In this document: positions 50,104-60,249 of the stretch, in pieces | How positions within the stretch are numbered: the stretch's first letter is position 1 | How the letters are laid out: the number at the start of each line of letters is the position of its first letter | DNA from: Undibacterium parvum | GTDB taxonomy: Bacteria; Pseudomonadota; Gammaproteobacteria; Burkholderiales; Burkholderiaceae_D | Reading direction: 5' to 3' | Assembly (NCBI RefSeq): GCF_003955735.1 | Contig: NZ_CP034464.1 | Coordinates: 1,054,001-1,118,000, forward strand | Length of the DNA: 64,000 nucleotides | Position numbers and translations under genes: made by a program | Notes under the pieces: model-generated | Database searches by the model: none | The model's input: only the letters and a program-made list of their open reading frames with translations | What the model was told of the DNA's origin: nothing

Positions 50104-52089
50104 ATGGCGCTGCAACAACTTAGCGACGAGCAAATCAGTAACTGGACTCGCGCCCAAAAGGACGAGTGGTGGTTGAGCAATATCTATCGCGGCAGCATGG
50201 CGCAATTAACGCTGCGCTCGGCAGTGACCGGTTTTTTACTGGGTGGCATATTGGCAGCCACTGCGCTATATGTCGGCGCTAAAACTGGAATAGGCATAGG
50301 CGTCAACCTGACCTCAGTTATTCTGGCGTTTGCCTTGTTTAAGATGATGCATAGTGCTGGCATCGCTTCGGATTTCACAATTTTAGAAAATAATTGTTCA
50401 CAATCGATAGCCACTGCAGCAGGTTATATGGTCTCGCCCATGATTTCCAGCCTGACCGCCTACATGATCGTTACTGGCGTCATCATTCCCTGGTGGCAGA
50501 TGCTGATCTGGATGGTGGTAGTGGCCACCCTCGGTGTGCTGATCGCCTTCCCCATGAAGCGCCGCTTCATCAATGAAGACCAACTACCCTTCCCTGAGGG
50601 GCGTGCGGCTGGTGTGGTACTCGATGCCCTATATACCGGCAATGCCGCCAGCGGTATGTACAAGGCGCGTCTGCTCGGTATGACCGCTGTATTTACCGGT
50701 CTGTATCAAATGATAGTGAGCGATGGTTGGATGAAATTGATCCAATTCAAAATTCTTCGTATGGATAAATGGACCGGTATGACTGAGGCCTGGAACCTGC
50801 ATGAACGCTTAGATACCTATTACTACATGGCGGCGGTGAAATACGATTTATGGATACCAAAGATACTCGGTGTCGATTTCCGTACACTGGGTCTGCGCCT
50901 GACCCTAGACGCCGCGATGTTAGGTGTCGGTGGCCTGATGGGCATACGCGTTGCTTCCAGCGTCTTACTAGGCGCTTTCATCAACTTCGTCATTTTGGCA
51001 CCTATCATGATAGGTCAAGGCGATATCGCCCCACGCGTAAACGCCGCCGGGACATTGGTCGCCTTGTCGCGCTCAGAAATCGTCAATCAGTGGTCGCTAT
51101 GGTGGGGGGTCTCCATGATGGTGGTCGGTGCGCTAGTTGGTTTAATGGCGAAACCCGAAATTTTCACTACGGCCTTCAAATCTTTCACAAAAAAACAAGT
51201 AAAAACTGATGCTGGAAGCGATGTCTTACGCGATATCGAAGTCCCCCTCTGGATATCGTATGTTGGCGTGCCAATTTTCAGCGTACTCGGTGCCACCGTC
51301 ACCCATGAATTTTTCGGTGTGCCCTGGCTACTGTCTTTCATCTCACTACCCTTGATTTTTGTTCTGACGGTAATTGCAGTCAACGCCATGGCACTAACAT
51401 CATGGGTGCCACAAGGTGCGCTAGCAAAAATCACCCAATTCTCTATCGGTGCGGTCGATCATACCAACCCGGCGAGTAATATTATTCCGGCTGGTATGAC
51501 GGCGGAAATCGCCATGAATGCGTCTAGCCTACTATCCGATATCAAGCCTGGCTATATGCTAGGTGCCAAACCACGTCAGCAAGCGATAGGCCACGTGATT
51601 GGTATCATCGCGGGAACTATTGCGTGCATACCGCTGTACTACTTATTATTCCTACCATCCGATGCCAACGGTCTGCGCTCTACCGCCACCATACTGACTG
51701 AGCAATTTGCCTTTCCTGCAGCTGTGCAATGGAAAGGCGTGGCTGAATTGATCGCCAAGGGCGTCAGTAGTCTGCATACTTCGGCGGTGATCGCCATGAT
51801 CGTCGCTGCCGTATGCGCTGCCGCCATCGAAGTGGCGCGCATCGTCACAAAAAATCGCTTTCCCTTGTCGGCAGTATCGATAGGTCTAGGTGTAGTTTTA
51901 CCCCCAGAAGCATGCTTCGCGATGTGGTTAGGAGCGATGGTGTTTTGGTGGATGGGTAGAAAGAACACAGAAAAAGGCAGTGCAGGCCATGACTTCTGGG
52001 TAGAGGGCTGCGAACCGATCTGCGCAGGTTTGATTTCTGGTGCTGCCTTAGTTGGAATCGGTAACGCGATTATTAATGTCCTGATCTAG
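50104..52089 (+). CDS. OPT-family oligopeptide transporter
   Basis: From ATG 50104 (GGGGAC upstream) the protein has 661 residues and about 14-16 TM segments. SAVTGFLLGGILAATALYVG, NCSQSIATAAGYMVSP and EDQLPFPEGRAAGVVLDAL are typical OPT-family blocks, and NIIPAGMTAEIAMNASSLLSDIKPGYMLGA lies in the second half. Prokaryotic OPT proteins import small peptides or metal chelates by proton symport; the substrate of this one is not known. The frame extends to 50053 without a good start. The gene has its own terminator. Confidence 0.9.
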   Translation: MALQQLSDEQISNWTRAQKDEWWLSNIYRGSMAQLTLRSAVTGFLLGGILAATALYVGAKTGIGIGVNLTSVILAFALFKMMHSAGIASDFTILENNCSQSIATAAGYMVSPMISSLTAYMIVTGVIIPWWQMLIWMVVVATLGVLIAFPMKRRFINEDQLPFPEGRAAGVVLDALYTGNAASGMYKARLLGMTAVFTGLYQMIVSDGWMKLIQFKILRMDKWTGMTEAWNLHERLDTYYYMAAVKYDLWIPKILGVDFRTLGLRLTLDAAMLGVGGLMGIRVASSVLLGAFINFVILAPIMIGQGDIAPRVNAAGTLVALSRSEIVNQWSLWWGVSMMVVGALVGLMAKPEIFTTAFKSFTKKQVKTDAGSDVLRDIEVPLWISYVGVPIFSVLGATVTHEFFGVPWLLSFISLPLIFVLTVIAVNAMALTSWVPQGALAKITQFSIGAVDHTNPASNIIPAGMTAEIAMNASSLLSDIKPGYMLGAKPRQQAIGHVIGIIAGTIACIPLYYLLFLPSDANGLRSTATILTEQFAFPAAVQWKGVAELIAKGVSSLHTSAVIAMIVAAVCAAAIEVARIVTKNRFPLSAVSIGLGVVLPPEACFAMWLGAMVFWWMGRKNTEKGSAGHDFWVEGCEPICAGLISGAALVGIGNAIINVLI

Positions 52090-52110
52090 TCTCAGATTTA
52101 CACCTCAACC

Positions 52111-52144
52111 AGGCCTTGCAATGAAAATTGCAGGGCCTTTTTCT
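52111..52144 (+). terminator. OPT transporter gene terminator
   Basis: GGCCTTGCAAT and ATTGCAGGGCC pair around GAAA with one mismatch, and TTTTTC follows. It lies ~20 nt past the stop. Confidence 0.85.
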
Positions 52145-52232
52145 TTCCTATTTACTTGCTGATGAAATAAGATACGGTATTGGCATTTTTATTCGCCCAG
52201 CTCTTAAAAAAAACCATCCCAACAGGTAAAGC

Positions 52233-53825
52233 ATGAAATTTCTCATAAGTGCAGTCCCTAAGTTAAGCTATTTCGTTTGCACTATCGCTCTGTTAGCCTT
52301 CGCCTGGCATAGTCAGCATTTTCTACTGATGCTACTAGCGGCTGCCTTGGTGCTGAGCATCCCGCTTTTCAAGTTGAATTCTTCGCTTAAAAAACAAGGG
52401 AAGAAAAAAGCTGCAATCCTTCAATATCAACTCTCCGATCAGCAGCTAAAACAAGCACGCTTACTTGCTGACCCACTGGCCGACAATACTATACAGAGCC
52501 TACTTGGCGACTGGCCACAAGCGGCAGAAAATGTATCGTATAGTCCGCTTGAACTTAGTGTTCAATGGCAAACCATCGCCAGCATCAATCGCCAGTTTGA
52601 CGATTGGAAAACCAATGCCGACATCGCCAACTGGCCGGAGACCGAGGCTAGACCTGAGTCCGCGATCGACCAGCATCTACAGGCTTATTTGCAAGCGGGA
52701 CTAGCCCTGCCAGATTGGGCAGAGCCAGCCAAGATAGAAAGAGCCGAAACCTTGTTTATGGAATACGGTGCACTCTCTTGCTCGCTCTTATTTTGCTCCA
52801 GCCTACCAGAGTGCTATGTAATACCAGATCTATCGGCAGTGCTACACGCGGCCGGACAATTGGAACAGCATACGGATCACAGGATACGCTCCACCGCTGC
52901 GATGATCTTCCCTGTAATGATGAAGGGTGGTTTATGTCAGGCCGATGGTAGCGGAGTCGCTCAAATTCTAAAAGTAAGACTAATCCACGCGACGATACGC
53001 AACCTGATTTTGCGTGGCAGCCCGGAGCACGCAATGGCTCACTTCAATCAACATATTCAGCCTTTACCACTGAGCAATTCTGCTAACTTGTTCCATACCC
53101 TATTTGCGCACGGCTGGAATCTGGAGCGCGCTGGTTTACCTTGCAACCAAAGCGAACTGGCCTATACCTTGCTGACTTTCGGCTATGTATTTTTACGCAG
53201 CATGCGCAAACTTGGTCTGGGATTAGCAAGCGAAGACGAACTGGCTTTTCTACATTTATGGAATGTGGTCGGCCACATATTGGGTATTCGACGCGAACTG
53301 ATGGCCGATACTATGCAGCAGGCAGAAGTACTGTTTCAACAAATGCAGGCACTACCGAGCAGTGAGCAGATCAGCCCAGATCCCCGACCGCGACTAGGAC
53401 AAGCCTTAATGCAAAGTATGGAGCAAGTCATTCCTTTCCGCGTATTTAAAGCATTTCCAGCTCTGATGACGCGCTATCTGTGCGGCACCAGCAATGCCAA
53501 GAAAATAGGCGTAAATCAGCGTGTATCATGGCTGTCACATAAGCTATTTATACTTCTGATGTTGTTGGTGCGAGGCATCGATACTTTCGTCAGATACTTC
53601 TCGCCTGAGTTCTCAATTTCTCGCTTGATTACACGCGTACTTGGCTATCATTTCATGAGCAAAATATTACTCGATCAAACTCGGCCACTAAAATTGCCGG
53701 AACAATTACTGAATCAAGTCAATCAAACCATAGGCACATGGAGCACAGACAACAAGTCAGCACCTTGGATGAACGCCTTGGAGAAAAAAATGACCACGTC
53801 TAGAAGTTGGAATCAGGCTGATTAG
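52233..53825 (+). CDS. MpaB / latex-clearing-protein-like haem protein (DUF2236), membrane anchored
   Basis: The 530-residue protein starts at ATG 52233 with AGGT upstream. Two N-terminal hydrophobic stretches (about residues 8-26 and 28-46) likely anchor it in the inner membrane. Residues ~165-420 match the oxygenase MpaB/Lcp fold: LFMEYGALSCSLLFCSSLPE, STAAMIFPVMMKGGL, VRLIHATIRNLIL with the likely haem ligand His252, and LHLWNVVGHILGIRRELMA. Family members oxidise polyisoprene or other lipids with a b-type haem, but many have no known substrate. The position alone gives no clue to the substrate. Confidence 0.78.
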   Translation: MKFLISAVPKLSYFVCTIALLAFAWHSQHFLLMLLAAALVLSIPLFKLNSSLKKQGKKKAAILQYQLSDQQLKQARLLADPLADNTIQSLLGDWPQAAENVSYSPLELSVQWQTIASINRQFDDWKTNADIANWPETEARPESAIDQHLQAYLQAGLALPDWAEPAKIERAETLFMEYGALSCSLLFCSSLPECYVIPDLSAVLHAAGQLEQHTDHRIRSTAAMIFPVMMKGGLCQADGSGVAQILKVRLIHATIRNLILRGSPEHAMAHFNQHIQPLPLSNSANLFHTLFAHGWNLERAGLPCNQSELAYTLLTFGYVFLRSMRKLGLGLASEDELAFLHLWNVVGHILGIRRELMADTMQQAEVLFQQMQALPSSEQISPDPRPRLGQALMQSMEQVIPFRVFKAFPALMTRYLCGTSNAKKIGVNQRVSWLSHKLFILLMLLVRGIDTFVRYFSPEFSISRLITRVLGYHFMSKILLDQTRPLKLPEQLLNQVNQTIGTWSTDNKSAPWMNALEKKMTTSRSWNQAD

Positions 53826-54001
53826 GATTTTCATAAAAACCACGAAAAAATAATAAAAAGAAAATTCATTTTCCCATCATTTCTCGGGCAATTTCGATAT
53901 CTATAAAACTGCCTTGACAGAAAAACTTAATGCCCGTGATACTGGTAGTTGCGGCAAAAAATACTGGTTATTAGACCAACCTTAGCCAGATTAATTTCAA
54001 A

Positions 54002-55846
54002 ATGACCTTAGCACGTTTACTCAACATACCGGGTTCCCACTTAAGACTCCGGATCTTGGCTCTCTTGGCCTTGATCTGGATACTTGTCACGTCCCTACTA
54101 TTTGCTACGCCGGCCTCAGCCACAGGCTCAGTAATAGAATTAAGAGATACGCAAACCTTCATCCAGACCTGGCCTAGCATCACAGAATTATCCGACCCAG
54201 AAAAAAAGCTCAGCATTGCCCAAGTAATGCAGGCCAAAAATGACTTCAAGCAGCCGCAAAAAGCCTTTGCGACTCTAGGCATGCGTAAAGATGCAGTTTG
54301 GTTACACATACCAGTGGCCGTCACGGCGGCCAGTAACGGCGTGTGGGTGCTAGACATTGATTACCCGGTCATCAATCGCATCGATTTATATGTGACCAGT
54401 GAGGAGCAATTAATACAGCAAACGACTCTAGGTAATCTGCAACCACGTGCCGAAAGAGCGATCGATGGACGTGCTCATGCTTTCGGTTTAAGACTAAAAC
54501 CGGGTAGTAATTATGATCTGTATTTGCGCGTAGAAAACACAGGCGCAATGATTTTGCCAATTAGCTTAAACAAGCCGTCTATGTTTCATACCCGCTCACT
54601 CGATGAACATATGTTGCAAGGCTTGCTCACCGGTTTAGCGCTCTGCCTTCTGGTGTATAGCCTGGCACAATGGGTGAGTCTGAGCGAACACTTGTTCGTC
54701 AAATATGCCATCTTAATCTCGGGTAGCATCTTATTTTCCTTACTGCAGTTCGGCATAGGCGCGCAGTATTTATGGTCCGATAATATCTGGATAGAGACTC
54801 ATCTCGGTGGCATCTCTGCACTGATTGCGATCATCGGCACCTTTTTATTTATAGAACAAGTATTGGCCGGACCAGACCTTAACAAATGGTTGGAACGCTT
54901 GATGCAGTTAGGCGCTGGTTTCTGTACGTTGGTCGCTATTAGCTTTAGCTTAGACTGGATAGACATACATACGGTCACTTTGGTGGTAAGCACCGTTGGC
55001 CTACTCCCCACGATACTGGGGTCACCCGGTGCGTTTGCCCGAGCCCGTCGTGGTGACCCAGTCGGAATCTACTTTTTACTCGCCTGGACCGCGTATTTCA
55101 TTGCGACTGCGATCATGATAGAGCTGATCAAAGGACGTCTACCTGCGAACTTTTGGACCATGCACTCGTTTCAGTTCGGTGCGACGTTTGATATGCTAAT
55201 TTTTATGAAGGTACTGGGCTTACGTACTAAGGCTATGCACACAGAAATGCTGCACACCGCTGGCGAACGGGACAAACTCCACTCCCTGGCGCATAGTGAC
55301 CCGCTGACCGGGCTACCCAATCGGCGCGAAATTCATACTGCCATTGCCAATGCCTTAGCGCTCAGTGCCCCAGAAAAAATCGTGGCCGTCTACATGCTCG
55401 ATCTAGACGGTTTCAAGCTGGTCAATGATCAATATGGACACGACATCGGTGATGAGTTACTGATCTCGGTCGCTAGACGGCTGCAGGCGAACTTAAGGCC
55501 CAACGATATCGTTGCGCGCCTGGGCGGCGATGAATTCGTGGTCATGGCGAAAGACTTAAATAGCCCGCAAGAAGCGCAAGATCTCGCCGAAAAACTGCTT
55601 AGCGCGTTTAACTATGCTTTCATCTTAACCAGTCAAACCTGTAGAGTCGGTCTCACCATCGGCTACGCCCTTGCCCCATTCGATGGTCAACTAACACCTG
55701 AACTACTCAAGCGTGCTGATGCCGCCATGTATTGTGGCAAACAAGATGGAAAGCATTGTGCACGACGCGGTGAAATCTCAGAGAATCAAGGCCAACTGTT
55801 CAAAAATTCTAGCCTGGAATCACATACAGACTCTGCTGCTGCCTGA
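54002..55846 (+). CDS. 7TMR-DISM sensor diguanylate cyclase
   Basis: The 614-residue protein has an N-terminal hydrophobic segment (residues ~16-38), a periplasmic 7TMR-DISMED2-like domain (~40-200) with RKDAVWLHIPVA, seven TM helices (~208-400) and a GGDEF domain (~435-600). The active site is ARLGGDEFVV with intact GGDEF, and RPND five residues before it is a product-inhibition I-site. It would make cyclic di-GMP in response to an extracytoplasmic ligand. Its 3' end overlaps the convergent DTW gene by 38 nt. Confidence 0.92.
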   Translation: MTLARLLNIPGSHLRLRILALLALIWILVTSLLFATPASATGSVIELRDTQTFIQTWPSITELSDPEKKLSIAQVMQAKNDFKQPQKAFATLGMRKDAVWLHIPVAVTAASNGVWVLDIDYPVINRIDLYVTSEEQLIQQTTLGNLQPRAERAIDGRAHAFGLRLKPGSNYDLYLRVENTGAMILPISLNKPSMFHTRSLDEHMLQGLLTGLALCLLVYSLAQWVSLSEHLFVKYAILISGSILFSLLQFGIGAQYLWSDNIWIETHLGGISALIAIIGTFLFIEQVLAGPDLNKWLERLMQLGAGFCTLVAISFSLDWIDIHTVTLVVSTVGLLPTILGSPGAFARARRGDPVGIYFLLAWTAYFIATAIMIELIKGRLPANFWTMHSFQFGATFDMLIFMKVLGLRTKAMHTEMLHTAGERDKLHSLAHSDPLTGLPNRREIHTAIANALALSAPEKIVAVYMLDLDGFKLVNDQYGHDIGDELLISVARRLQANLRPNDIVARLGGDEFVVMAKDLNSPQEAQDLAEKLLSAFNYAFILTSQTCRVGLTIGYALAPFDGQLTPELLKRADAAMYCGKQDGKHCARRGEISENQGQLFKNSSLESHTDSAAA

Positions 55847-56444
55847 TAAACCCATCAAAGGCAGCCAGTAGCGGCTGGTATTTTTCTGAGTTATTTTCCA
55901 GCAGCATCAAGGCTTGGCAAGTCGCCTCCAGAGTGGACAGTTGATCAGGTCTATGTGCTTTACGAATGCGATATTGTGAATCCGGCATATCATTCAAGGC
56001 CAGTCTAGCGAGGCTTTGCAAGAGTGGGTTTTGATACAGCATTTTGCGGCTTTTACGCCAGGTTCCATCCAATACTATCAAACGCAATTGATCAGGTAAC
56101 GCCAAACATTGATGATCCAGGGGCGGCGACTCGACCACACCACTCTGACCTTCTGAGCGCTTAGGGTAGAGTAACAGCGTCGTCTTCTCAGTCGCAAATA
56201 AGATACTTTGCAAAAATTCAGTTTCAAATTTTTCAGCGATATGCAACTGACTATTTGCCACACTCAAATGCAGTAGGCGCGCACTGCCTTTGGCATGGTG
56301 CTGCTCCAGCGGATGCTGCAAGATGATGAGTTCAACCTTAGAGGACGTCGCGGTGATCCACTGACAGATACAGGCACTCACTGGACGCAGGCAGCGCGTG
56401 CAAATTTCTCTGCGGCTAGTCGGTAGTTGCGAAGTCAAACTCAT
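55809..56444 (-). CDS. tapT: DTW domain tRNA-uridine aminocarboxypropyltransferase
   Basis: The 211-residue protein has four Cys in CTRCLRPVSACIC (C15, C18, C25, C27) that likely bind zinc, the HPLEQ segment, and the DTW-like motif LDGTWRKSRKML (D126-W129) in the SPOUT-like fold. It transfers the 3-amino-3-carboxypropyl group from S-adenosylmethionine to uridine-47 of tRNA (acp3U), as shown for E. coli TapT (YfiP). It begins 4 nt after the TolA-like gene, so they are probably co-transcribed. Confidence 0.85.
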   Translation of the reverse strand: MSLTSQLPTSRREICTRCLRPVSACICQWITATSSKVELIILQHPLEQHHAKGSARLLHLSVANSQLHIAEKFETEFLQSILFATEKTTLLLYPKRSEGQSGVVESPPLDHQCLALPDQLRLIVLDGTWRKSRKMLYQNPLLQSLARLALNDMPDSQYRIRKAHRPDQLSTLEATCQALMLLENNSEKYQPLLAAFDGFIRQQQSLYVIPG

Positions 56445-56448
56445 AGAT

Positions 56449-58377
56449 TTAACGCAATTCTTCCAGAATTTTTAGAGTTTCATCAAAATTCCAGATTCGT
56501 CGGATTTCTATCACATCGTATTTCGCTGCAATATTCGGCGGGAAAGCTGCGTAGGGAGCATTCACCCGCACGATACGTTTGACCGCCTCATCTAAATCGG
56601 CCCGCCCACTGGAGCGAATAATAGTCACATCCTCGACGCTGCCATCGCTGCGTAGCGCGACCACCACCACAGGGTCGCCACGGGCTTTATCTTTCGCAGT
56701 TTGCGAATAGTTTAAATTGCCATTGCGCTCGACTTTTTGACGCCATCCATCTACGTACATGCGCAAGGGAATTTCTCTTTCTATACTGCCAAAAAGGCTG
56801 CGTCGCCGATCATCTTGCTGGCTGCGCGGCACGGGTGGCGTACCACGCAATACGTCCATACCGCGCAATTGCTCTCTGGCGCGACTGGCCAGCTCACTAC
56901 TAAAGATATCCTTAGCGCGCGCCACACCGTCAAGCTTTCCTGGTCCACCGAATGCATCATCATTGGCCTTAGCTTGACTTGCTGCCTTGCCCGCTGCGGC
57001 AACTGCAGCATCATTGAGTGCGCGCTCACGCCCCCTTTGCTCAACTAGTTTTTGCTCTGCTAGTTTTTGTTCTGCTAGTTTTTGCTCTGCTAGTTTTTGT
57101 TCTGCTAGTTTTTGCTCTGCTAGTTTTTGCTCTGCTAGTTTTTGCTCTGCTAGTTTTTGCTCTGCTAGTTTTTGTTCTGCCTGCTTTTGCGTTTTCAATT
57201 CTTGTTGTTGCTGCCGCAATTGTGCTTGCTGGATTTGTTGCTGGATTTGTTGCTGCTTTAATTGCTCTTCCAAAGCTTTTTTAGCTTCTAGATCGAGCGT
57301 CAATTGATGCTCTTTTGCCTGCGCCTCCTGATGTTTGCGCTGCATTAATTGTTCCTGTTTCTGAGCTGCGAGTGCAGCGGCGTTTTGAGCGTTTTTCTGG
57401 GCGACTTTTTCTGCATTTTCCTGTGCCAATTGACGCGCATCATCTTCCTGCTTTTTCGCTATTTTTTTCTTTTGCAAAGACTGCTCCGCGACTACCGCCT
57501 CTTGCTGCTGCTTTAAGGCTTCGGCTTTTTGCTCTGCTTTTTGTTGCGCTTTTTGTTGCATTAATTGCGCGCTCTTCAGCGCCAACTGCTGCGCCTGTGC
57601 ATCACGCAGAGCTTGCGCTTCTGCGTCGATCAAGGCTTGCTTTAGATTTGCTTCTTTTTCTCTGTTGAGCGCTAATTCGGCCAGTTGCGCCTGGGCTGCT
57701 TGCGCCTCTAATTCAGCATTTTTTTCTTCTACCAGTGCCAAGATCGCCTCTTCTTTTTGTTTGGCGATCTTGCTGTCACTTGCTTTATGTTCTGGCTCTT
57801 CTGGGCTAGCCGCCGGCACGACAAAACTATCCTCAGTTTTTTGATCTTGAGCGATAACTCGCACGGGGGTCTCGACCGCGTCCCGCGCCGCCGCTGGTGT
57901 AGGCAGCACAGGTAAAGGCAGCACAGGTAAAGCCAGCGCACTAATCTGCTCGACCGTCTTATTTTTTTTCTGTTTTTTCGGTTTTTGCACAGCCTTGCTC
58001 ACCGCAGGGGCAGGCACAACAGGAAGCGGCATTGCCATCAACTGCATTCCAGAAATTTGCTCAGGTTTAGGCGCTGCCAATATGGGGGGCGCCGCGGCAA
58101 CCGCCTCCTCAGGCTGAGGCGCTGGCAAAGCCAGCTGTATTGGTAGATCTGGCGGCGGCAAGTCTAGACGGCGCTCGCTCCAGGGAGTTGCCAGTCCCGG
58201 CAAACCTAAACCTGGAATACCAAACTGCAAAGACAAGAGCAGCGCATGACAAAGTAGCGACAACAACACGCCTATGAACAGGCGCCTATTCGCAATATCC
58301 TTAGTGACAGCCGGGGTCGATCCTGTAGTAAAACGCATGCAAGTAATGGTAAGCAATGAGAGTTTGTCCGCGCGCAT
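56449..58377 (-). CDS. TolA/TonB-like envelope protein with long coiled coil
   Basis: The 642-residue protein has one N-terminal TM (NRRLFIGVLLSLLCHALLLS), a Pro/Ala-rich part, a ~300-residue Ala/Gln/Lys/Glu coiled coil and a C-terminal TonB-like domain (VVVALRSDGSVEDVTIIRSS). This is the layout of TolA and of TonB-family proteins, which span the periplasm to contact outer membrane partners. Nine copies of a 15-bp repeat (57046-57180) encode LAEQK repeats. The start may be ATG 58377 or 58338; neither has a clear ribosome site. No tolQRB-pal or exbBD genes are next to it. Confidence 0.78.
   Translation of the reverse strand: MRADKLSLLTITCMRFTTGSTPAVTKDIANRRLFIGVLLSLLCHALLLSLQFGIPGLGLPGLATPWSERRLDLPPPDLPIQLALPAPQPEEAVAAAPPILAAPKPEQISGMQLMAMPLPVVPAPAVSKAVQKPKKQKKNKTVEQISALALPVLPLPVLPTPAAARDAVETPVRVIAQDQKTEDSFVVPAASPEEPEHKASDSKIAKQKEEAILALVEEKNAELEAQAAQAQLAELALNREKEANLKQALIDAEAQALRDAQAQQLALKSAQLMQQKAQQKAEQKAEALKQQQEAVVAEQSLQKKKIAKKQEDDARQLAQENAEKVAQKNAQNAAALAAQKQEQLMQRKHQEAQAKEHQLTLDLEAKKALEEQLKQQQIQQQIQQAQLRQQQQELKTQKQAEQKLAEQKLAEQKLAEQKLAEQKLAEQKLAEQKLAEQKLAEQKLVEQRGRERALNDAAVAAAGKAASQAKANDDAFGGPGKLDGVARAKDIFSSELASRAREQLRGMDVLRGTPPVPRSQQDDRRRSLFGSIEREIPLRMYVDGWRQKVERNGNLNYSQTAKDKARGDPVVVVALRSDGSVEDVTIIRSSGRADLDEAVKRIVRVNAPYAAFPPNIAAKYDVIEIRRIWNFDETLKILEELR
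57046..57180. repeat. 15-bp tandem repeat, nine units, in the TolA-like gene
   Basis: The unit TAGTTTTTGCTCTGC is repeated nine times with only a C/T variation (GCTC or GTTC). Each unit encodes LAEQK on the minus strand, so copy number can change without loss of frame. Confidence 0.95.
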
Positions 58378-58549
58378 TATCGCATGTGAACCTCAGTTTT
58401 CACTAAGTTAGCCTAGCGTGCTCCTCTCAGCCTACTTATCGGCCTGACTTATCGGCAGAATATGCAAGCGCTGAGCGCCTGCACTACTCGTCAAGCGTGT
58501 CAGAATCGGTTACTATCACTGCTTATTCATACAGTATGAGAGCAGACTC

Positions 58550-59131
58550 ATGATAGGTCGCATCGCAGGCATCCTCATTGAAAAAAATCCCCCGCAATTA
58601 TTGGTTGATTGCCAGGGCGTGGGCTATGAAATCGATGTCCCCATGAGTACGTTTTACAATCTGCCAGCATTAGGTGAAAAAGTCATACTACTCACCCATC
58701 TGGCGATACGCGAAGACGCGCATGTTTTGTTTGGTTTTGGCAGCTCAGAAGAGCGCGCCACCTTTCGCCAGTTAATCAAAATTAGCGGCGTCGGTTCGCG
58801 TACTGCGCTGGCGATTTTATCTGGCATGTCGGTGGCCGATCTGGCGCAAGCGATTACCTTGCAGGAAGCCGGACGCCTGACCCGCGTGCCAGGCATAGGT
58901 AAAAAAACGGCCGAGCGCTTGCTACTCGAGTTAAAAGGTAAATTGGGTGCAGACCTGGGTGCTGCTAGCGCAGCGATTGCCGCTGGCGACCATAGTTCGG
59001 ATATCCTCAATGCCTTGCTGGCACTCGGCTATTCCGACAAAGAAGCCTTGCTGGCAATGAAGTCGGTGCCGGCTGGTTCTGGCGTCTCGGATGGCATCAA
59101 GCTGGCACTTAAATCGCTGTCTAAAGCGTAA
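58550..59131 (+). CDS. ruvA: Holliday junction branch migration protein RuvA
   Basis: The 193-residue protein starts [20 protein letters not shown], a typical RuvA N-terminus with the OB-fold. Two helix-hairpin-helix motifs lie in [18 protein letters not shown] and [20 protein letters not shown] flexible linker leads to the C-terminal RuvB-binding domain ([17 protein letters not shown]). RuvA binds Holliday junctions and recruits RuvB. It lies 9 nt before ruvB in an operon. Confidence 0.97.
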   Translation: MIGRIAGILIEKNPPQLLVDCQGVGYEIDVPMSTFYNLPALGEKVILLTHLAIREDAHVLFGFGSSEERATFRQLIKISGVGSRTALAILSGMSVADLAQAITLQEAGRLTRVPGIGKKTAERLLLELKGKLGADLGAASAAIAAGDHSSDILNALLALGYSDKEALLAMKSVPAGSGVSDGIKLALKSLSKA

Positions 59132-59140
59132 ACCATAGCC

Positions 59141-60217
59141 ATGAGCATACAAACCGATAATTTTTCTTCCGCAGTCAGCGAAACCCGTATCATTTCAGCC
59201 ACGCCCTCGTCACCGCAAGAAGAGGCGATAGAACGCGCCTTGCGCCCTAAGCAGCTCGATGAATACGTAGGACAGGAAAAAATTCGTGGCCAGCTAGAGA
59301 TTTTTATCAGTGCCGCCAAGAAGCGTAGCGAAGCACTCGATCACACCTTATTGTTCGGCCCGCCTGGTTTGGGTAAAACCACGCTGGCTCACATCATCGC
59401 CCGTGAAATGGGTGTTAATCTGCGCCAGACCTCGGGGCCGGTACTAGAGCGCGCCGGCGACCTGGCAGCGCTACTGACCAATCTGGAAGCGAATGACGTC
59501 TTGTTCATCGATGAGATTCATAGGCTATCACCGGTAGTCGAAGAGATTTTATATCCTGCGCTGGAAGACTATCAGATCGACATCATGATAGGTGAAGGTC
59601 CCGCAGCGCGCTCGGTCAAACTCGATCTGCAGCCCTTCACACTGGTGGGGGCCACCACCCGCGCCGGTATGTTGACCAATCCTTTGCGCGATCGTTTTGG
59701 CATCGTTGCCAGATTAGAGTTTTATACGGCGGACGAGCTTACCAAGATCGTCACGCGCTCAGCCGCCTTGCTAGGCGTGCCGATACAGCCGGACGGCGCA
59801 CGTGAAATCGCCAAACGCGCGCGCGGCACGCCGCGTATCGCGAATCGCCTGTTGCGCCGGGTGCGCGATTACGCCGAGGTTAAGGGCAATGGCGAAATTA
59901 GCAAAGAGGCCGCCGATGCGGCCCTGATCATGCTGGACGTCGATGCGGTAGGTTTTGATCTGATGGATAGAAAACTGCTGGAAGCGATCTTGTTTAAATT
60001 TGGCGGTGGCCCGGTCGGTTTAGATAATGTGGCAGCCGCCATCGGTGAAGAGCGCGACACCATAGAAGATGTGCTGGAACCCTATCTGATACAACAGGGC
60101 TATTTGCAACGCACACCACGCGGTCGCATCGCCACCCCTAGCGCCTACGCCCACTTCGGCATTACGGCACCCAGAACCGGGCCGAATGGTGAGTTGTGGA
60201 ATACGCTGGATTTGTAA
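59141..60217 (+). CDS. ruvB: Holliday junction helicase RuvB
   Basis: The 358-residue AAA+ ATPase carries Walker [14 protein letters not shown], Walker [10 protein letters not shown], sensor-1 GATTRAG and the arginine-finger region, followed by a winged-helix C-terminus ([18 protein letters not shown]). With RuvA it drives branch migration in recombination repair. The sequence is intact from the start to the stop. ruvC is not in the window. Confidence 0.98.
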   Translation: MSIQTDNFSSAVSETRIISATPSSPQEEAIERALRPKQLDEYVGQEKIRGQLEIFISAAKKRSEALDHTLLFGPPGLGKTTLAHIIAREMGVNLRQTSGPVLERAGDLAALLTNLEANDVLFIDEIHRLSPVVEEILYPALEDYQIDIMIGEGPAARSVKLDLQPFTLVGATTRAGMLTNPLRDRFGIVARLEFYTADELTKIVTRSAALLGVPIQPDGAREIAKRARGTPRIANRLLRRVRDYAEVKGNGEISKEAADAALIMLDVDAVGFDLMDRKLLEAILFKFGGGPVGLDNVAAAIGEERDTIEDVLEPYLIQQGYLQRTPRGRIATPSAYAHFGITAPRTGPNGELWNTLDL

Positions 60218-60249
60218 GTCAATCTCACTAACATCTACTCCACCTTAAT

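Noticed and set aside
57046..57180. CRISPR-like direct repeats
   Set aside because: The units are contiguous 15-mers without spacers and encode LAEQK in frame, so it is a coding VNTR.
57018..57284. Plus-strand ORF with LVFALLVF repeats, looking like a membrane protein
   Set aside because: It is the mirror of the 15-bp tandem repeat in the TolA-like gene on the minus strand. It has no ribosome site and no domain.
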